This document shows, piece by piece, positions 53,395-63,740 of a stretch of DNA of 64,000 nucleotides. Source of the stretch: Dipteris shenzhenensis (Eukaryota; Polypodiophyta; Polypodiopsida; Gleicheniales); the NCBI GenBank assembly GCA_047967505.1, contig CM106541.1. One strand, given 5' to 3'. Position 1 is the stretch's first letter, and every line of letters begins with the position of its first letter. Position numbers and translations under genes: made by a program. Below the pieces are notes generated by a model. The model had not been told where the DNA came from. It was given only the letters and a program-made list of their open reading frames with translations, and did no database searches.

Positions 53395-55921
53395 ACTAGT
53401 TTACGAAAGGATGCCCTTTGGACTTTGCAATAGTCCACACATGTATAAGAGAATGGTCACTAGGGGTACTACAGTGGACACCACAGATCGTACTGAGGAC
53501 AATGATGGTACTGCAGTAAACATTGAGGATCGTCCAGTGGCCGACATGGAGGACATTGGTCAAAATGATGCTGACAATACTATAGGATACAATGAAGGAT
53601 CTACTAGGGACGAGGCTAGTAGGGCACAACCCACCAATGGTACTTCAGAGTACAATCATGGTATTACGGTGCACAACCATGGTACTACTGTGTACAACCA
53701 TGGTACTGCTAAGTGCAATGATGATGATAGAGAAAACAGGAACACTAATGAAGACGAGACTGATGATGATAGTGATTTAGAAGAAAGTGACATAGACATT
53801 GTTGAACTTGAGGAGAATCACCACCAACAGCTTGAGGTCTTGGGCGGACCCAGGGTGCATACCGGATACAGAGATGAGGACATGGTCGATCTCACTTTGC
53901 TTGACCTTTTCTTATCAGAAGCCGACCACCCCTCAATTCAAGACCTTCCGGAAACCACTTATGAGGTGGAAGGCTTACCTTACCGGGGCATGCTGAAACA
54001 GTCACCGAGGCATCGAAGGCACACAACATCTGCAACATCTACTGATTCTACATCTCAGTCAATGCCTGAGAACTCCCCAGTTACTTACCCCTCATCTTGG
54101 TTGAGCGAAGTGGAGGGGGACTTTCCCCTTGAAGATACTCCAGCACATACAGGACTAGGAATGGGTGAACCAAGTACCTCAACATCCCAATGCATTGCCC
54201 CTGTTGATGAGGCACGTAACTGGCGGTATCTCAACATTGGAAGTGAGGACCAACCCAGGCATTTGAAGTTAGCCACTTGGGTCTGGGAACATGACTATCT
54301 TCTAGCTGCAGTCACCGACCTTTTTAAAGAATTTGTGGATGTCTTTGCTTGGTCCTACAAGGATCTGAAGGGGGTGCCCGCTGATTTCATGGAGCATAGC
54401 ATCGACTTATATCCCGATGCAGACCCTGTGATTAAAGGTCCATACCGCATGAATCCCAACTACGGCAAGGCAGTCCAAACAGATATACAGAAAATGGAGC
54501 AAGCAGGATTAATCTACCCAGTGGATTACTCCGATTGGGTCAGTGGAATTGTCATTGTACCCAAAAGAGAGACCGGCAAACTTAGAATATGTGTTGACTA
54601 TCGGAGTTTGAATGCTGCAACACGACGTGATAGGTTCCCCCTTCCCTTCACAGATAGAGTGTTGGAGACAGTGGCAGGACATGCTTTATACTCATTCATG
54701 GATGGATATAGCGGGTACAACCAAGTTCGAGTGAAAGAACAGGATCAGCCCAAGACTACCTTTGTCACTCAATGGGGAACATACGCCTACCGAATGATGC
54801 CCTTTGGATTATGTAATGCCCCGGCAACCTTTCAACGACTTGTAACCAAACTCTTTCAAGAGAAGATCGGCAAGTTTCTTGAGGTATTTCTAGATGACTT
54901 CTCTGTTTTTAATGGTAAATCGGCCTCCCATCTTGATCCGGCCATACAAAATGATCATCTACATAAGTTGAGATGGGTCTTTGATAAGTGCAGGGAAGTG
55001 CGCCTGTGTTTGAACCCTGACAAATGTTTCTTTCTCGCACTCCGAGGTGTTCTCCTTGGTCATATTGTTTCTGCTGAGGGCATGACCACGGATCCCGCAA
55101 AGGTAGAGGTGATCATCTCATTGCCCATCCCTCGTACACCCAAAGAGGTGAAGTCCTTCTTAGGGCATGTAGGATATTACCGAAGGTTCATACGTTTCTA
55201 TGCCGACATTGCTATTGCACTGACAGAACTCCTACATCAAGACCGATCGTTTGTCTGGGCCACCCCACAACAACTAGCCTTTGATGATCTCAAGCATCGC
55301 CTCGTGAAGGCCCCCATCCTCCGGCAGCCCGATTGGGACGTAATTTTTCATGTCCATGTGGATGCTAGTGGGTGGGCAGTAGGTGCTATACTGGCTCAAC
55401 CTAACCAGGATACTAAGATTGATTTGCCCATCTACTTCGCGAGTCGACAACTCAATGGAGCAGAACGCAATTACAGTACCACAGAGAGGGAGGGGCTCGG
55501 CATGGTTTATGCCATGACCAAGTATCGTCACTACCTCTTGGGCAACAAGTTTGTGATCATCACTGATCATCAAGCTCTTAAGTATTTATTGAATAAGCCT
55601 ACTCTTGGTGGCCGGATAAGCAGATGGATTCTTCTCTTTCAAGAATTTGAATTCGACATTGTGGTGAGGGCTGGGAGACTGCATCAACCTGCAGACCACT
55701 TGTCCAGGTTACATTCCGGGGAACCAGCCAGTGGTATCACCGATGACTTACCCGATGCAGGCTTGTTCGGGATAACAGCACTACCTGATGAATGCCTATT
55801 TGCGGTGGACTGCTTCCCACCATGGTATGCCAACATAGTACACCTCTTGTCTACAGGTGGCTTTCCTCCAGGATTAACTCCAACAGAGAAACAAACGGAT
55901 CCTTCAAGCTGCTCCTTTTAA
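53270..55921 (+). CDS. Gypsy reverse transcriptase-RNase H
   Basis: An 883-codon frame, +1 relative to gag-protease; its first ATG is at 53279, so it is probably reached by frameshift or has lost fusion. Residues 1-340 are an acidic, low-complexity linker. RT follows: YPVDYSDWVSGIVIVPKR, LRICVDYRSLNAAT, ALYSFMDGYSGYNQV, YRMMPFGLCNAPATFQ and the active site VFLDDF (Asp 542-543). RNase H shows FHVHVDASGWAVGA, TEREGLGMVYAM and IITDHQALKYLL. It converts element RNA to cDNA. The end is premature: a one-base shift near 55890 puts the continuing homology into the integrase frame. An MPFGLCN segment also occurs unexpectedly at residues 48-54. Confidence 0.9.
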   Translation: MDWMGALGSLAVNMVELYQQEDQEEHLLAVSEIHPERQGLAELVYERMPFGLCNSPHMYKRMVTRGTTVDTTDRTEDNDGTAVNIEDRPVADMEDIGQNDADNTIGYNEGSTRDEASRAQPTNGTSEYNHGITVHNHGTTVYNHGTAKCNDDDRENRNTNEDETDDDSDLEESDIDIVELEENHHQQLEVLGGPRVHTGYRDEDMVDLTLLDLFLSEADHPSIQDLPETTYEVEGLPYRGMLKQSPRHRRHTTSATSTDSTSQSMPENSPVTYPSSWLSEVEGDFPLEDTPAHTGLGMGEPSTSTSQCIAPVDEARNWRYLNIGSEDQPRHLKLATWVWEHDYLLAAVTDLFKEFVDVFAWSYKDLKGVPADFMEHSIDLYPDADPVIKGPYRMNPNYGKAVQTDIQKMEQAGLIYPVDYSDWVSGIVIVPKRETGKLRICVDYRSLNAATRRDRFPLPFTDRVLETVAGHALYSFMDGYSGYNQVRVKEQDQPKTTFVTQWGTYAYRMMPFGLCNAPATFQRLVTKLFQEKIGKFLEVFLDDFSVFNGKSASHLDPAIQNDHLHKLRWVFDKCREVRLCLNPDKCFFLALRGVLLGHIVSAEGMTTDPAKVEVIISLPIPRTPKEVKSFLGHVGYYRRFIRFYADIAIALTELLHQDRSFVWATPQQLAFDDLKHRLVKAPILRQPDWDVIFHVHVDASGWAVGAILAQPNQDTKIDLPIYFASRQLNGAERNYSTTEREGLGMVYAMTKYRHYLLGNKFVIITDHQALKYLLNKPTLGGRISRWILLFQEFEFDIVVRAGRLHQPADHLSRLHSGEPASGITDDLPDAGLFGITALPDECLFAVDCFPPWYANIVHLLSTGGFPPGLTPTEKQTDPSSCSF

Positions 55922-57074
55922 GTTGATTGCAGGTCAATTGTACAAGCTTGGGAAGGATCAGATCTTGAGACGGTGTGTGCTTCCACACGAGACACAATCC
56001 ATTCTTAAAGAGGCACATGCTGGCATAGGTGGAGGGCATATGGCCTCAGATGCTACTGCTCGTAAGATCATGCGAGCAGGGTTCTGGTGGCCGAAGCTCT
56101 TCCGCGACTGCCATGTTCATGTGACCAGATGTGATTCATGTCAACGAGCGGGCCCCAAGCCTACGAGGCGTGAGTACCTCCCTCTCAAACCATTCACTCC
56201 GGTGCCTCCCTTCTATCGCTGGGGATTGGATTTCATTGGACCCATCTCTCCTGCCACACGCCGAGGGAACAAGTATGCTCTGCTTGCCACCGACTATGGA
56301 ACCAAATGGGTCGAAGCCAAGGCAGTCAAGAACTGTACAGCCCAGGTAGTAGCCACATTTCTATATGACCAGATCATCTCTCGGTTTGGTTGTCCTGTTG
56401 AGTTGATAAGTGATAGAGGGTCTCACTTCCTAAATGACACCATTGCTGCACTAGTTCACCCGCTTCAAATAGTTCACAAATTTTCATCTCCTTATTACCC
56501 ACGTGCCAATGGTCTAGCTGAGAGCTCAAATCGCACAATGTGCGGGATCGTGCATCGACTTTGCCTAAACTCTCTAGCCGATTGGGACGACGTACTTCCA
56601 GCTGCTTTATTCGCCTATCGAACGGCTTACAAGGCGAGTACTGGGTATTCATCCTTCGAGCTGGTCTATGGACTGGAGGCCGTTATGCCTTATGAGTTTC
56701 ATCTTGACACTCACAGGATTCTTCCAGCCAAAAATGACAACTTCGAAGCCTGCACAATGGAACGCTTGTGGGATTTGGAAGCACTGGCAGAGCATCGACG
56801 TGAAGCAGTTTTCGCTCAAGAAGTTTGGCAGAAGCGACAAAAAGCTTGGCATGACCGGAACCTCAGAAAAAGAAATTTCAAAGTCGGAGATTTAGTACTC
56901 TTGTATTCCAGTAAGTTTCTCAAACACAAACCTAAGTTTGAGAGTGGTTGGACAGGTCCATTTTTCATTGCCAAGCTTATCCCAAGTGGTGGAGTCTACT
57001 TGGCCACTTTGGAAGGCAGACTCCTACCTGCACCGGTGAATGGGTCACGTATCAAGAGGTACCATGATCAATGA
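55878..57074 (+). CDS. Gypsy integrase
   Basis: The frame is open from 55878; the homologous start ILQAAPFKLIAGQLYKLG lies before the stop of the RT frame. HHCC zinc-binding domain: HAGIGGGHMASDATARK and CHVHVTRCDSC. Catalytic core: WGLDFIGPISP (first Asp), ISDRGSHF (second Asp) and YYPRANGLAESSN (Glu). The C-terminal region has KVGDLVLLYSSKF and FESGWTGPFFIAKLI, and ends without a chromodomain. It inserts element cDNA into the genome. The core shows no internal stop, so the element is fairly young, apart from the frameshift at its 5' junction. Confidence 0.9.
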   Translation, partial: LQQRNKRILQAAPFKLIAGQLYKLGKDQILRRCVLPHETQSILKEAHAGIGGGHMASDATARKIMRAGFWWPKLFRDCHVHVTRCDSCQRAGPKPTRREYLPLKPFTPVPPFYRWGLDFIGPISPATRRGNKYALLATDYGTKWVEAKAVKNCTAQVVATFLYDQIISRFGCPVELISDRGSHFLNDTIAALVHPLQIVHKFSSPYYPRANGLAESSNRTMCGIVHRLCLNSLADWDDVLPAALFAYRTAYKASTGYSSFELVYGLEAVMPYEFHLDTHRILPAKNDNFEACTMERLWDLEALAEHRREAVFAQEVWQKRQKAWHDRNLRKRNFKVGDLVLLYSSKFLKHKPKFESGWTGPFFIAKLIPSGGVYLATLEGRLLPAPVNGSRIKRYHDQ

Positions 57075-57369
57075 GAAAACACCCTCCTAGTCCTTCTTCT
57101 TCCTGGTGACATCTTCTCCCTCTGAGTGAGGGCCACTTTCTCTTTCTACAAGGGTCCTCTTCTCTGCCCCTAGTGTCACTTTCTCTCTCTAAGTGAGCCC
57201 TCCATTTTTCACCCCGAGCCACTTTCTCTCTCTAAGCGTGACCACCTTTCTTCATCCCGTACCACTATCTCTCTCTAAATGACCACCCTTAAAATGCGGC
57301 CTCCCTTTTTCACTCTGTGTTACTTTCTCTCTCTAACTACGGCCTCCCCTTTTCATCCTGTTTTACAAA
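57075..57369 (+). other. Post-integrase CT-rich leader
   Basis: Contains loosely repeated phrases around CACTTTCTCTCTCTAAGTGA (57137, 57178, 57221 and 57260), apparently a related degenerate repeat leading into the 48-bp array. Confidence 0.6.
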
Positions 57370-59990
57370 CTCCTTCTCCTTCTACCTTCTCTCCAACTCC
57401 TACCTCTCTCTTACAAACACCTTCTCTTTCCACCCTATGTCCAACTTCTACCTCTCTCTTACAAAACTCTTCTCTTTCCACCCTCTGTCCAAGTTCTACC
57501 TCTCTCTTACAAACACCTTCTCTTTCCACCCTCTGTCCAACTCCCTACCTCTCTCTTACAGAAACCTTCTCTTTCCACCCTATGTCCAACTCCTACCTCT
57601 CTCTTACAGAAACCTTCTCTTTCCACCCTCTGTCCAACTCCCTACCTCTCTCTTACAAAAACCTTCTCTTTCCACCCTATGTCCAACTTCTACCTCTCTC
57701 TTACAAAACTCTTCTCTTTCCACCCTCTGTCCAAGTTCTACCTCTCTCTTACAAACACCTTCTCTTTCCACCCTCTGTCCAACTCCTACCTCTCTCTTAC
57801 AAAAACCTTCTCTTTCCACCCTATGTCCAACTCCTACCTCTCTCTTACAGAAACCTTCTCTTTCCACCCTCTGTCCCCAACTCCTACCTCTCTCTTACAA
57901 AAACCTTCTCTTTCCACCCTATGTCCAACTCCTACCTCTCTCTTACAAAAACCTTCTCTTTCCACCCTATGTCCAACTCCTACCTCTCTCTTACAGAAAC
58001 CTTCTCTTTCCACCCTCTGTCCAACTCCCTACCTCTCTCTTACAAAAACCTTCTCTTTCCACCCTATGTCCAACTTCTACCTCTCTCTTACAAAACTCTT
58101 CTCTTTCCACCCTCTGTCCAAGTTCTACCTCTCTCTTACAAACACCTTCTCTTTCCACCCTCTGTCCAACTCCCTACCTCTCTCTTACAAAAACCTTCTC
58201 TTTCCACCCTATGTCCAACTTCTACCTCTCTCTTACAAAACTCTTCTCTTTCCACCCTCTGTCCAAGTTCTACCTCTCTCTTACAAACACCTTCTCTTTC
58301 CACCCTCTGTCCAACTCCTACCTCTCTCTTACAAAAACCTTCTCTTTCCACCCTCTGTCCAAGTTCTACCTCTCTCTTACAAACACCTTCTCTTTCCACC
58401 CTCTATCCAACTCCTACCTCTCTCTTACAAAAACCTTCTCTTTCCACCCTATGTCCAACTCCCTACCTCTCTCTTACAAAAACCTTCTCTTTCCACCCTA
58501 TGTCCAACTTCTACCTCTCTCTTACAAAACTCTTCTCTTTCCACCCTCTGTCCAAGTTCTACCTCTCTCTTACATACACCTTCTCTTTCCACCCTCTGTC
58601 CAACTCCTACCTCTCTCTTACAAAAACCTTCTCTTTCCACCCTCTGTCCAAGTTCTACCTCTCTCTTACAAACACCTTCTCTTTCCACCCTCTGTCCAAC
58701 TCCTACCTCTCTCTTACAAAAACCTTCTCTTTCCACCCTATGTCCAACTCCTACCTCTCTCTTACAGAAACCTTCTCTTTCCACCCTCTGTCCCCAACTC
58801 CTACCTCTCTCTTACAAAAACCTTCTCTTTCCACCCTATGTCCAACTCCTACCTCTCTCTTACAAAAACCTTCTCTTTCCACCCTATGTCCAACTCCTAT
58901 CTCTCTCTTACAGAAACCTTCTCTTTCCACCCTCTGTCCAACTCCCTACCTCTCTCTTACAAAAACCTTCTCTTTCCACCCTATGTCCAACTTCTACCTC
59001 TCTCTTACAAAACTCTTCTCTTTCCACCCTCTGTCCAAGTTCTACCTCTCTCTTACAAACACCTTCTCTTTCCACCCTCTGTCCAACTCCCTACCTCTCT
59101 CTTACAGAAACCTTTTCTTTCCACCCTATGTCCAACTCCTACCTCTCTCTTACAGAAACCTTCTCTTTCCACCCTCTGTCCAACTCCCTACCTCTCTCTT
59201 ACAAAAACCTTCTCTTTCCACCCTATGTCCAACTTCTACCTCTCTCTTACAAAACTCTTCTCTTTCCACCCTCTGTCCAAGTTCTACCTCTCTCTTACAA
59301 ACACCTTCTCTTTCCACCCTCTGTCCAACTCCTACCTCTCTCTTACAAAAACCTTCTCTTTCCACCCTATGTCCAACTCCTACCTCTCTCTTACAGAAAC
59401 CTTCTCTTTCCACCCTCTGTCCCCAACTCCTACCTCTCTCTTACAAAAACCTTCTCTTTCCACCCTATGTCCAACTCCTACCTCTCTCTTACAAAAACCT
59501 TCTCTTTCCACCCTATGTCCAACTCCTACCTCTCTCTTACAGAAACCTTCTCTTTCCACCCTCTGTCCAACTCCCTACCTCTCTCTTACAAAAACCTTCT
59601 CTTTCCACCCTATGTCCAACTTCTACCTCTCTCTTACAAAACTCTTCTCTTTCCACCCTCTGTCTAAGTTCTACCTCTCTCTTACAAACACCTTCTCTTT
59701 CCACCCTCTGTCCAACTCCCTACCTCTCTCTTACAAACACCTTCTCTTTCCACCCTCTGTCCAACTCCCTACCTCTCTCTTACAAAAACCTTCTCTTTCC
59801 ACCCTATGTCCAACTTCTACCTCTCTTATAAAACTCTTCTCTTTCCACCCTCTGTCCAAGTTCTACCTCTTTCTTACAAACACCTTCTCTTTCCACCCTG
59901 TGACCAACTCTCCATCTCCCTCTTACAAACACCTTCTCTTTCCACCCTATGACCAAACCCCTACCTCCCTCTTACAAATGTCTTCTCTTT
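57370..59990. repeat. 48-bp minisatellite array with higher-order structure
   Basis: More than 50 units of TCTACCTCTCTCTTACAAA then CCTTCTCTTTCCACCCTNTGTCCAA. Most are 48 bp; variants of 49 (CCCTACC) and 50 (GTCCCCAAC) occur. Unit types differ at fixed sites (ACAAAACTC, ACAAACACC, ACAAAAACC or ACAGAAACC; TATG or TCTG). A series of about 13 units beginning near 57546 recurs in the same order near 59086, so the array has higher-order repeats of about 630 bp. Because 48 is a multiple of three and the units contain no stop in any sense frame, three very long overlapping ORFs arise; I do not count them as genes. Confidence 0.95.
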
Positions 59991-60279
59991 CCACCTTTGT
60001 CACACTCATCTCTTTTTCTTCCATCTTCCATAATCCTGATGCACGTCCAACCTATTTTTGGCACTTAGCTAAATGTGGCAGATATGCTAAATTTGGCAAT
60101 AAGCTAAATTTGACGAATATGCTAAATTTAGTGGATATACTATTTTTGGTGGATAAGGTTAAGTTTGGCGGATTTGCTTTCTGGCTTTCTCTCCCCTCCA
60201 TTGGTTTCTCCACCCTTTATATACCCCATTCACAAGCGCCCTAGTTGGGTGGCCAACTATCCTCCTCCCAACTCTCCTC
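59991..60279 (+). other. Array end and possible promoter region
   Basis: The array decays by about 59990. A tract of repeated CTAAATTTGGC/GATATGCTAAATTT follows (60068-60175), then TTTATATA at 60216-60223 in a CCC...TTTATATACCCC context. The latter looks like a plant TATA box. Confidence 0.4.
60216..60223 (+). promoter_or_regulatory. TATA-box-like element
   Basis: TTTATATA flanked by C-rich sequence, about 1.4 kb before the 3' coding block and just before a pyrimidine-rich tract resembling a long 5' leader. Function unproven. Confidence 0.35.
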
Positions 60280-61500
60280 TCCTTGGCAACCAGCTCGCTC
60301 CCTCTCCACGCAGCTCCCTCTCCTCCCTCCTCTCCCTCTACCTGCCCCCTCCCCTCCTGCGCAACAGCCCCCCCCCTCTCTCTTCCTCTCCTCACCACCC
60401 CTCCTCTCCCCTCCTGCAAAACAGCTCCCCCTCTCTTCCTCTCCTCACCACCCCTCCTCTCCCCTCCTGCGAAACAGCTCCCCCTCTCTTCCTCTCCTCA
60501 CCACCCCTCCTCTCCCCTCCTGCGAAACAGCCCCCCCCCTCTTTTCCTCTCCTCACCCTGCTTCTCCCCCTCCTTCCTGCGCAGCACCTCCCTCCTCTCC
60601 CTCTACCTGCCCCCTCCCCTCCTGCGCAACAGCTCCAGCCCCCCTCTCTTCCTCTCCTCACCACCCTGCTTCTCCCCCTCCTCCCTGCGCAGCACCCCCC
60701 TCCTCTCCCTCTACCTGCCCCCTCCCCTCCTGCGCAACAGCTCCAGCTCCCCCTCTCTTCCTCTCCTCACCACAGCTTCTCTCCCCTCCTGCGACACAGC
60801 CCTCCTCTCTTCCTCTCCTCACCACCCCTCCCCTCCCCTCCTGCGCAACAGCCCCCCCCCCTCTCTCTTCCTCTCCTCACCACCCCTCCTCTCCCCTCCT
60901 GCAAAACAGCTCCCCCTCTCTTCCTCTCCTCACCACCCCTCCTCTCCCCTCCTGCGAAACAGCCCCCCTCTCTTCCTCCCCTCACCACCCCTGCTCTCCC
61001 CTCCTGCGAAACAGCTCCCCCTCTCTTCCTCTCCTCACCACCCCTCCTCTCCCCTCCTGCGAAACAGCCCCCCCTCTTTTCCTCTCCTCACCCTGCTTCT
61101 CCCCCTCCTTCCTGCGCAGCACCTCCCTCCTCTCCCTCTACCTGCCCCCTCCCCCCTGCGCAACAGCCCCCCTCTCTTGCTATCCTCACCACCCTGCTTC
61201 TCCCCCTCCTTCCTGCGCAGCACCTCCCTCCTCTCCCTCTACCTGCCCCCTCCCCCCTGCGCAACAGCCCCCCTCTCTTGCTATCCTCACCACCCTGCTT
61301 CTCCCCCTCCTTCCTGCGCAGCACCTCCCTCCTCTCCCTCTACCTGCCCTTCCCCCCTTCTCCTGCGCACAGCCTACGTCCCCCTCTCCTGCGCAGCTCT
61401 CCCCCCTTCTCCTCCCTACACCCTCTGCATCTCCCCTTCTCCCCTCCTAGCTCCAGCCCCCCTCCTCCCCCCCTAGTCTACATCCGTCCTTTTACTCTCC
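60280..61500. repeat. Pyrimidine-rich minisatellite region (53-bp and 101-bp units)
   Basis: Units of CCTCCTGCGAAACAGC then CCCTCTCTTCCTCTCCTCAC recur at 53 bases (for example TGCG at 60468 and 60521). A longer unit starting CCCTGCTTCTCCCCCTCC lies at 61091, 61192 and 61293, a period of exactly 101. Frames are open because C/T codons give no stops; the Pro/Ser/Leu-rich ORFs at 60165-61574 are not supported as genes. Confidence 0.9.
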
Positions 61501-61612
61501 CTCTCCACCGACACCCCTTCCTCACTCTTTTCCTCTCCATCGAAGCCTGGGCCTTGCACTGGTGGATCTGCTAAAGTATTCTCTCGTAGCATTCCGGGCT
61601 TAACCTCGACCT

Positions 61613-61801
61613 CAACACCTCCTCCTTCCTCCTTGCCTCTCCAGACCTCGACATCGACACCCCCTCCGTACTCTTTTACACCTCCTCCTTCTTCCTTGCC
61701 TCTCCAGACCTCGACATCGACACCCCCTCCGTACTCTTTTACACCTCCTCCTTCTTCCTTGCCTCTCCAGACCTCGACGTCGACACCCCCTCTGTACTCA
61801 T
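61613..61801 (+). repeat. Three copies of a 63-bp repeat at the 5' end of the 3' coding block
   Basis: CCTTGCCTCTCCAGACCTCG and ACACCCCCTCCGTACTC recur with a 63-base period. In frame they give a 21-residue repeat (PLQTSTSTPPPYSFTPPPSS plus L). Confidence 0.9.
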
Positions 61802-61827
61802 TTCCTCTTCGTAGGACGCCATCGTTC

Positions 61828-63069
61828 ATGCCTATCCGTGCCTCTCGCCACAAGTTCAAACCCAGATTACCCCCCGATACTTTATTCGTTGACTTCCATC
61901 GGGCTCGAGCAGGCCACACGACAGGATCGGGCCCATCTTCCATGGCATCACTTGGCAAGCGCACCACTGATGACCTGGGTGCCGGGTCTACACCACAAAG
62001 CACTTCGAAACGACCTCGAGCAGTTGCAGATTCACCTCCCTCCGACAGGATCACTATCATATCGGATGAGGAGCTATCCCCCTTTTCGAGTTCCTCTGAT
62101 TCAGATCATGGAGGCTCTGACTATCTGCCCCCCACAGGTACAATCAAAACACCATCCAAGGCATCCAGTGGGCACAGTGGTCACAGTAACGGTGACGGTG
62201 ATTTGGCCCCACAAAGTACGGCTTGTGATCTTCCACCCCCAGCTTCATCCTCCTCGATCATTCGGGTGGTTTTCAAACCTTTCCTTGATCCCACACTCAA
62301 GCTGTCTAGCATCTTGTCACCTGATGAGATAGCCCGCATGTCTCTTGTGGAGTTTGATGATGTCACACTTCCCCCGGTGGATGTCCGAATGTGTACTGCG
62401 TTCATTCAGTCTTATGACTTTGCAACAGACACATTCGGATTCTTGAATTTCCGTCACATGTTCACTCCTAGTCTCGTATCCACATATCTCCGTCTTCCCA
62501 CACTTCCCTTTTTGCCACCTCACACCGGCTCACCCACATTCCTGTCCTTCTTGTCTACCTGTAAAACTCATCGCAGAGGACATGAGTGCAAGAAAGTTCT
62601 CGAGGGTAACAGCCGAGAGGCGCTTCTAGCGAGGTATTTGTTCACACACTTCTACTCTGCCCCGGGTCACTTCTTCATCACCAAGGCGATCCATTCTGCC
62701 TTAGACTCCATTCTCTCGGTCACTCCCTATGATTTTGCCTCACTCTTCTACTCTGCCTTTCGTAACACAGTTCGCAAGCGTCGGGGCACATATACCTGTA
62801 CTTGTGGGCCCCACCTCACCTTCTTACTTCATCAGTGGAAGGCCAACCCTCCTTCCATTGTCACAGGTCGCCTCCCTTCATCATCTCTCTCCCCTTCTAT
62901 CACCCCCTTTTCCACATCTTTACTGTCACTTCTAGTGTTCCTTCTCCCGGGACTGCCTCTTCTCCTCTTTCGCTCAGGAGGACACCTCGGCGAGCGCCAC
63001 CTCATGAAGTCTGCACCGGAGCTTCTTCAGTATATTCTGTTACCGGTGCCACAGGGTTGCCACCAGTGA
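61828..63069 (+). CDS. 3' coding block, first frame; unknown protein of a gypsy-like element
   Basis: The frame is open from 61633; the first ATG is at 61828. A Ser/Pro-rich N-terminus (SLGKRTTDDLGAGSTPQ, a possible basic KRPRA) is followed by a folded-looking domain: LSSILSPDEIARMSLVEF, FIQSYDFATDTFGFLNF, ALLARYLFTHFYSAPGHFF and YDFASLFYSAFRNTVRKRR. Its position after pol and its style recall the extra ORFs of Tat/Athila elements and their Transposase_32-like domain, but the match is only by eye. Coding character is lost after about 62900, where the neighbouring frame takes over. It could alternatively be an unrelated gene with introns. Confidence 0.5.
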   Translation: MPIRASRHKFKPRLPPDTLFVDFHRARAGHTTGSGPSSMASLGKRTTDDLGAGSTPQSTSKRPRAVADSPPSDRITIISDEELSPFSSSSDSDHGGSDYLPPTGTIKTPSKASSGHSGHSNGDGDLAPQSTACDLPPPASSSSIIRVVFKPFLDPTLKLSSILSPDEIARMSLVEFDDVTLPPVDVRMCTAFIQSYDFATDTFGFLNFRHMFTPSLVSTYLRLPTLPFLPPHTGSPTFLSFLSTCKTHRRGHECKKVLEGNSREALLARYLFTHFYSAPGHFFITKAIHSALDSILSVTPYDFASLFYSAFRNTVRKRRGTYTCTCGPHLTFLLHQWKANPPSIVTGRLPSSSLSPSITPFSTSLLSLLVFLLPGLPLLLFRSGGHLGERHLMKSAPELLQYILLPVPQGCHQ

Positions 63070-63740
63070 CATGTCTTGTATCTCCATCAGTCGTGCCCGT
63101 GCCAGGACTTGCCTCTCCATCAGTCACACTTGGCCGGGCTTCTCCAGGAATTGCACCAGGTACACCTCCTGTTGTACCCGTGACGACGACTGTTGTACCC
63201 GGGACTTCCTCGACAGGTGTATTGTTACGCAGGACTGCAGCTGTTTCGTCTTCACCCCCTACCACTTTCACCGATGCAGTCATCACCACAGTTCAGGCGA
63301 CCTCTGACCATGTTTTGGACCAGGTATTGGACCTGAACCTTAGTCTGGGACACGACTCCCACTCCCATGGGCTTTCTCAGGAGATGTCATCCCAGGGTGT
63401 ACTTCACATTTCAGCCTCCCCAGGCAGAGACAGGACTAGAGACGGGAGTGGGAGCCCCTCTCGCGGAGATGCTCCATCGGCCACTTCAGCCTCAGAGGAG
63501 GTATTTGAGGGAGGGATTCTGCCCAAATCTGTGGATTGCCCACCCCTTCATGAGAATGATATGTTCACAGCTTACATAGCTGCTTCATCGGGCCCACCTC
63601 TTTCAAATATTTCCCTGGTGGAAAAACAGAATGAAGATTACAGCCAACTACTATCTGTCCTTCACAAAAAACGCTCACCAGTATGTGGGGAAGAGGAGGA
63701 TCTCACTCAAATCTTCACCATTCCCTTGCAGGACTGCCTC
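62880..63740 (+). CDS. 3' coding block, second frame (Pro/Ser/Thr/Val-rich)
   Basis: A frame offset from the previous one (ORF 62802-63890), probably continuing it after an indel or splice near 62900. It contains repeated PxVPxT phrases (APGTPPVVPVTTTVVPGTSS), then ATSDHVLDQVLDLNLSLGHD and DCPPLHENDMFTAYIAASSG. Low complexity followed by more normal sequence. No family recognised. Confidence 0.4.

Noticed and set aside
57279-60244. Three overlapping ORFs of 662-975 codons in different frames, plus Glu/Arg-rich reverse-strand ORFs
   Set aside because: They are by-products of a 48-bp stop-free tandem repeat. All three sense frames are open, and amino-acid content only mirrors the repeat.
60165-61574. 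Long Pro/Ser/Leu-rich ORFs in three frames
   Set aside because: Pyrimidine-only codons cannot form stops, so the openness reflects C/T bias and 53/101-bp repeats rather than selection.
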